From NCBI GenBank assembly GCA_035654175.1, contig DASRXL010000180.1:1-25898 (forward strand): a stretch of 25,898 nt of DNA, in the 5' to 3' direction. The number at the start of each line of letters is the position of its first letter. The first letter of the stretch is position 1. Made by a program: the position numbers and the translations under genes. This stretch comes from PNC22 sp035654175 (GTDB lineage Bacteria > Planctomycetota > Phycisphaerae > Phycisphaerales > UBA1924). This document shows, piece after piece, positions 23,655 to 25,898 of this stretch. The notes beneath the pieces are model-generated. The model was not told the DNA's origin and searched no databases. It saw only the letters and a list, made by a program, of their open reading frames with translations.

Positions 23655-24563
23655 CTACTCGGGCGCCTCGGCCTCCGGCGGGAACATCGCGCGGAACGCG
23701 CGGAGCGCGGCCGGGTGGTACACGGTCGCGTGCGACTCTTCGGGCATCGGCGCATAGTGGAGAGTGAACGCCTCAGAGCGGTGTGACTCCAAGACCGCCG
23801 CGAGCTCGGCGGTGAGGCGCGCGAGCGCGGGCTCGTCGCTGCTCGCCAGGAACACCGCGGCGACGGCGGGCGGCGAGGCCCCGAGTCGGCTCGCGGCGGT
23901 GTTGACCAGCTCCCCGCCGGCCCACCACAGGCTCGGGTCGATGGCGATGTAGCCTCGGAAGAGGTCCCGCTCGAGGAAGAACGTCTCCACGACGAATAGC
24001 CCCGCCAACGACTCCCCGACGATGGCCGCCTCGCCGGTGGTGGGATACCGCGCCCTGATGGTCGGCATGAGCTCCTCGCGGATGAAGCGCCGGAACGCCG
24101 CGGAGCCCCCGACCACCGGCGCGATCCGGAGGTCCTCCGCGACGGCGGTCGGGCCCGTCATGTCGCGGCGGCGGCTCGTGTTCTCTATCCCGACGAGCAC
24201 GCATGGTCGCATGCCCCCGTTGCTGACGAGAATCTGCACCAGCCCCGCGATGTGCAGAAAGTCCTCGCCCGTGCCCCCATCGAGCATGTAGAGCGCCGGC
24301 ATGGGGCCCGGGAGCTGCTCGCCGTACACGGTCGGCACGAGCACGTTCACGCGTCGCGACTCGGCCAGGACGGCGGAGTCGATCGTGAACGAGTCGCCGA
24401 TGACCAGCGGCTCGGGCGGAGAGGCGTGAACGATGGCTCCGGCGCCGGGACTCGGCGCTAAGGCGCGAGCGCCGGCGCTGGTGTCCGGTCGTGACGCGCG
24501 TCCGGGCGAGCAGGCGGCGAGCGCCAGGCACCCTGTGGTCATGGCGAATAGCCGTATAGACAT
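23655..24563 (-). CDS. Alpha/beta hydrolase esterase, lipoprotein (siderophore-esterase type)
   Basis: A 302-residue protein with the lipoprotein leader MSIRLFAMTTGCLALAAC, Cys18 being the lipidation site. A Ser/Pro-rich linker leads to the hydrolase domain (about 50-300) of the putative esterase family that includes IroE/Fes-type enzymes and esterase D. VLVPTVYGEQLPGPMPALYMLDGG is the strand preceding the oxyanion hole; AAIVGESLAGLFVVE has the nucleophile Ser185 in G-E-S-L-A; IAIDPSLWW follows, and the catalytic His is likely His278 in MPEESHATVYHP. It probably cleaves ester bonds of a small molecule in the periplasm. The ATG at 24561-24563 is chosen because the signal peptide begins there. 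A TATGCT box ends 6 nt before the ATG, compatible with a leaderless mRNA, but no -35 was found. Confidence 0.9.
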   Translation of the reverse strand: MSIRLFAMTTGCLALAACSPGRASRPDTSAGARALAPSPGAGAIVHASPPEPLVIGDSFTIDSAVLAESRRVNVLVPTVYGEQLPGPMPALYMLDGGTGEDFLHIAGLVQILVSNGGMRPCVLVGIENTSRRRDMTGPTAVAEDLRIAPVVGGSAAFRRFIREELMPTIRARYPTTGEAAIVGESLAGLFVVETFFLERDLFRGYIAIDPSLWWAGGELVNTAASRLGASPPAVAAVFLASSDEPALARLTAELAAVLESHRSEAFTLHYAPMPEESHATVYHPAALRAFRAMFPPEAEAPE

Positions 24564-24631
24564 CCCGCCAGCATACCTGGAGCCGTGACCGGACGCGCCG
24601 GCTGCCGTCGCTCCGCCGCGAGGAGAACGGC

Positions 24632-25630
24632 TCAGCGCCGGTCGCCCGGGCGCCGCGCACGCGCCGTGGCAGTCGTCTTGCGCGCAGCGGGCGAGCCCTT
24701 CGCGCGCCGCGGCTTCGCGCCGAGCTCGCGCAGCACCTCCTGCACCGAGTCGCCCGGACCGATCCCGAGCTCTTCGGCCATCCTGCGCGCATCCACCGGT
24801 GCCCGCAGCTTGACGTCCGTGTTGTCGAAGAACACGTAGACGTCCCGGCCGCGCTTGGCCGGCTCGGCCGGCCCTCCGATCCGTCTTGCGTCCGCGGGCT
24901 CGCGCCCGCGACGCCAGGCGCGCACGCGGTCCGCCCATGCCGTGATCTCCCGCGGGGTGTAGCCGCTGGCATACAGCTGCCGCGAGCCGTGAAGCCGCAC
25001 GTACACCCATCCCGCTGTCACGTCCTCGGCGGTCGGGAACCGGCGCGCGACGTCCGCGATCACCAGGGCAATGCCGTGCCCGCGCAGCAGATCGCTGAAG
25101 CGCTCGGAGAGGAAGCTCTCGTGCCGGAACTCGACGGCGTAGCGCAGCGGCCGCGTCGCGTCCGGCTCCAGCTCGACCCGCCCCTTCATGCTTGGGGCGT
25201 GCTCCGCCGCGAGCTTCGCCAGCGCCGCCGTGTCTCGGGGCAAGAGCTCGAAAAACCGCCTGAAGCGGTCCTCGTCGAAGCGCATGAAGGGCGGGAACTG
25301 CCAGAGGATCGGCCCGAGCTTCTCGCGCAGCGCGAGGAGCCCGGACGCAAAGAAGTTCGCGAGCGCGGCCCTCGGCTCCTTCAGCCTTTGCAGGTGGGTG
25401 ATGTAGCGCCCGCCCTTGAGCGCGAAGACGAACCCCGGCGGCGTGCTCTCGTACCAGGCCCGGAACGCCGTCGGCCGCTGGAGCGAGTAGAAGGTGCCGT
25501 TCACCTCGATCGCGTTGAATCGCCGGCTCGCATAGGCGAGCTCCAGCTTCTGCGGCAGGCCCTCGGGGTAGAACTTCCCGCGCCATGGGGCATACGTCCA
25601 GCCCGAGATGCCGACGCGGATCTCCGCCAT
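24632..25630 (-). CDS. DUF72 family protein (YecE-like)
   Basis: A 332-residue TIM-barrel protein of the DUF72 family. It starts AEIRVGISGWTYAPWRGKFYPEGLPQKLEL with RFNAIEVNGTFYSLQRPTAFRAWYESTPPGF and ALKGGRYITHLQRLKE, all family signatures. LGPILWQFPPFMRFDEDRF and YAVEFRHESFLSERFSDLL follow, then GWVYVRLHGSRQLYASGYT and DVYVFFDNTDVKLRAPVDA. The last 40 residues are a basic Ala/Arg-rich tail. The ATG at 25628-25630 is preferred over a start 54 bp upstream because the barrel begins there. Some homologues are Fe-S proteins or nucleases, but no activity is settled for this type. It lies 68 bp upstream of the esterase gene on the same strand. Confidence 0.95.
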   Translation of the reverse strand: MAEIRVGISGWTYAPWRGKFYPEGLPQKLELAYASRRFNAIEVNGTFYSLQRPTAFRAWYESTPPGFVFALKGGRYITHLQRLKEPRAALANFFASGLLALREKLGPILWQFPPFMRFDEDRFRRFFELLPRDTAALAKLAAEHAPSMKGRVELEPDATRPLRYAVEFRHESFLSERFSDLLRGHGIALVIADVARRFPTAEDVTAGWVYVRLHGSRQLYASGYTPREITAWADRVRAWRRGREPADARRIGGPAEPAKRGRDVYVFFDNTDVKLRAPVDARRMAEELGIGPGDSVQEVLRELGAKPRRAKGSPAARKTTATARARRPGDRR

Positions 25631-25700
25631 CCGGCGGAGTCTAGCCCGGGTCGCGCGGCCTGCTGCGTCCGCGCCCCACGTCACGCGGCTGGTGGCGCGG

Positions 25701-25898
25701 TCAGGTGGCGCGGAGATCGCGGTAGAACACCGTGGTGCTGCACGGCTCGCCGCCGGGCATCAGCGCGTAGTGGGGGATATCGCCGACGCGCACCCATCCC
25801 AGGCGCGCGTACAGCCGCGCGGCGTCGCCGCCAGTCACGGCGTCGAGCACGAGCAGCGTCTTGCCGCACTGCCGCGCGGTCGATTCGGCCGCCTCCAG
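25701..25898 (-). CDS. GNAT family acetyltransferase, N-terminal part outside window
   Basis: The last 65 residues of a GNAT protein; the frame is open to the window edge. LVLDAVTGGDAARLYARLGWVRVGDIPHYALMPGGEPCSTTVFYRDL matches the C-terminal half of small-molecule acetyltransferases, with LYARLGWVRVG as motif B and the IPHYAL / TVFYRDL strand pair common in a large soil-bacterial subgroup. The start lies beyond 25898. It ends 70 bp upstream of the DUF72 gene on the same strand. Substrate unknown. Confidence 0.88.
   Translation of the reverse strand: MEAAESTARQCGKTLLVLDAVTGGDAARLYARLGWVRVGDIPHYALMPGGEPCSTTVFYRDLRAT

Noticed and set aside
24564..25586. The esterase frame stays open upstream, so a 643-residue fusion could be read
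   Set aside because: The upstream part is an out-of-frame shadow of the DUF72 gene; the lipoprotein leader at 24563 marks the real start.

Overview
The window is a 25.9 kb, GC-rich, densely coding piece of a bacterial chromosome. It most resembles a planctomycete, probably of the Phycisphaerae type. That is an inference from three things: an oversized SecA carrying several lineage-type insertions, a prepilin-like protein directly downstream, and a run of small enzymes common in such genomes. Neither end coincides with a gene boundary: secA is cut at the left edge and a GNAT acetyltransferase at the right edge.

Layout. (1) 1-4190 looks like core genome: the C-terminal two thirds of secA, a prepilin-type N-methylation protein and an intact tRNA-Pro(CGG) with promoter and hairpin. 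(2) 4190-7540 looks like an insertion at the 3' end of the tRNA. It holds an acyltransferase-3 membrane enzyme with an ankyrin domain in a loop, and a PadR regulator translationally coupled to a HAAS-type membrane protein. The last 17 bp of the tRNA region recur exactly at 7520-7536, again followed by a hairpin. (3) 7540-9410 holds one secreted glycine-rich protein with a choice-of-anchor-D-type domain and ends in a third, more degraded tRNA-Pro-like tail plus hairpins. (4) 9500-12030 holds DinB, pirin and a YcaC-like isochorismatase hydrolase and ends in a fourth copy of the same tail plus a very strong hairpin. (5) 12070-25898 is a series of short mono- or bicistronic units: ArsR/AHSA1, a PhnB-like VOC protein, lipocalin-like secreted proteins, GNAT, a double DUF1801 protein, a GH15 glucoamylase/trehalase, AHSA1-DUF899-small membrane protein, a SAM methyltransferase, a lipoprotein VOC protein, a lipoprotein esterase and a DUF72 protein.

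How the parts relate. SecA drives protein export, and several other products carry export signals (two lipoproteins, a signal-peptide protein, the glycine-rich protein). The many small enzymes suggest detoxification, stress response and metabolite repair, with local transcription factors (PadR, ArsR) sitting on their own promoters. The most unusual structure is the series of diverged tRNA-Pro 3' fragments, each followed by a hairpin, that divides 4.1-12.0 kb into blocks with different cargo. It looks like repeated integration at one tRNA gene. No recombinase gene is visible in the window, and I found no CRISPR array or rRNA.
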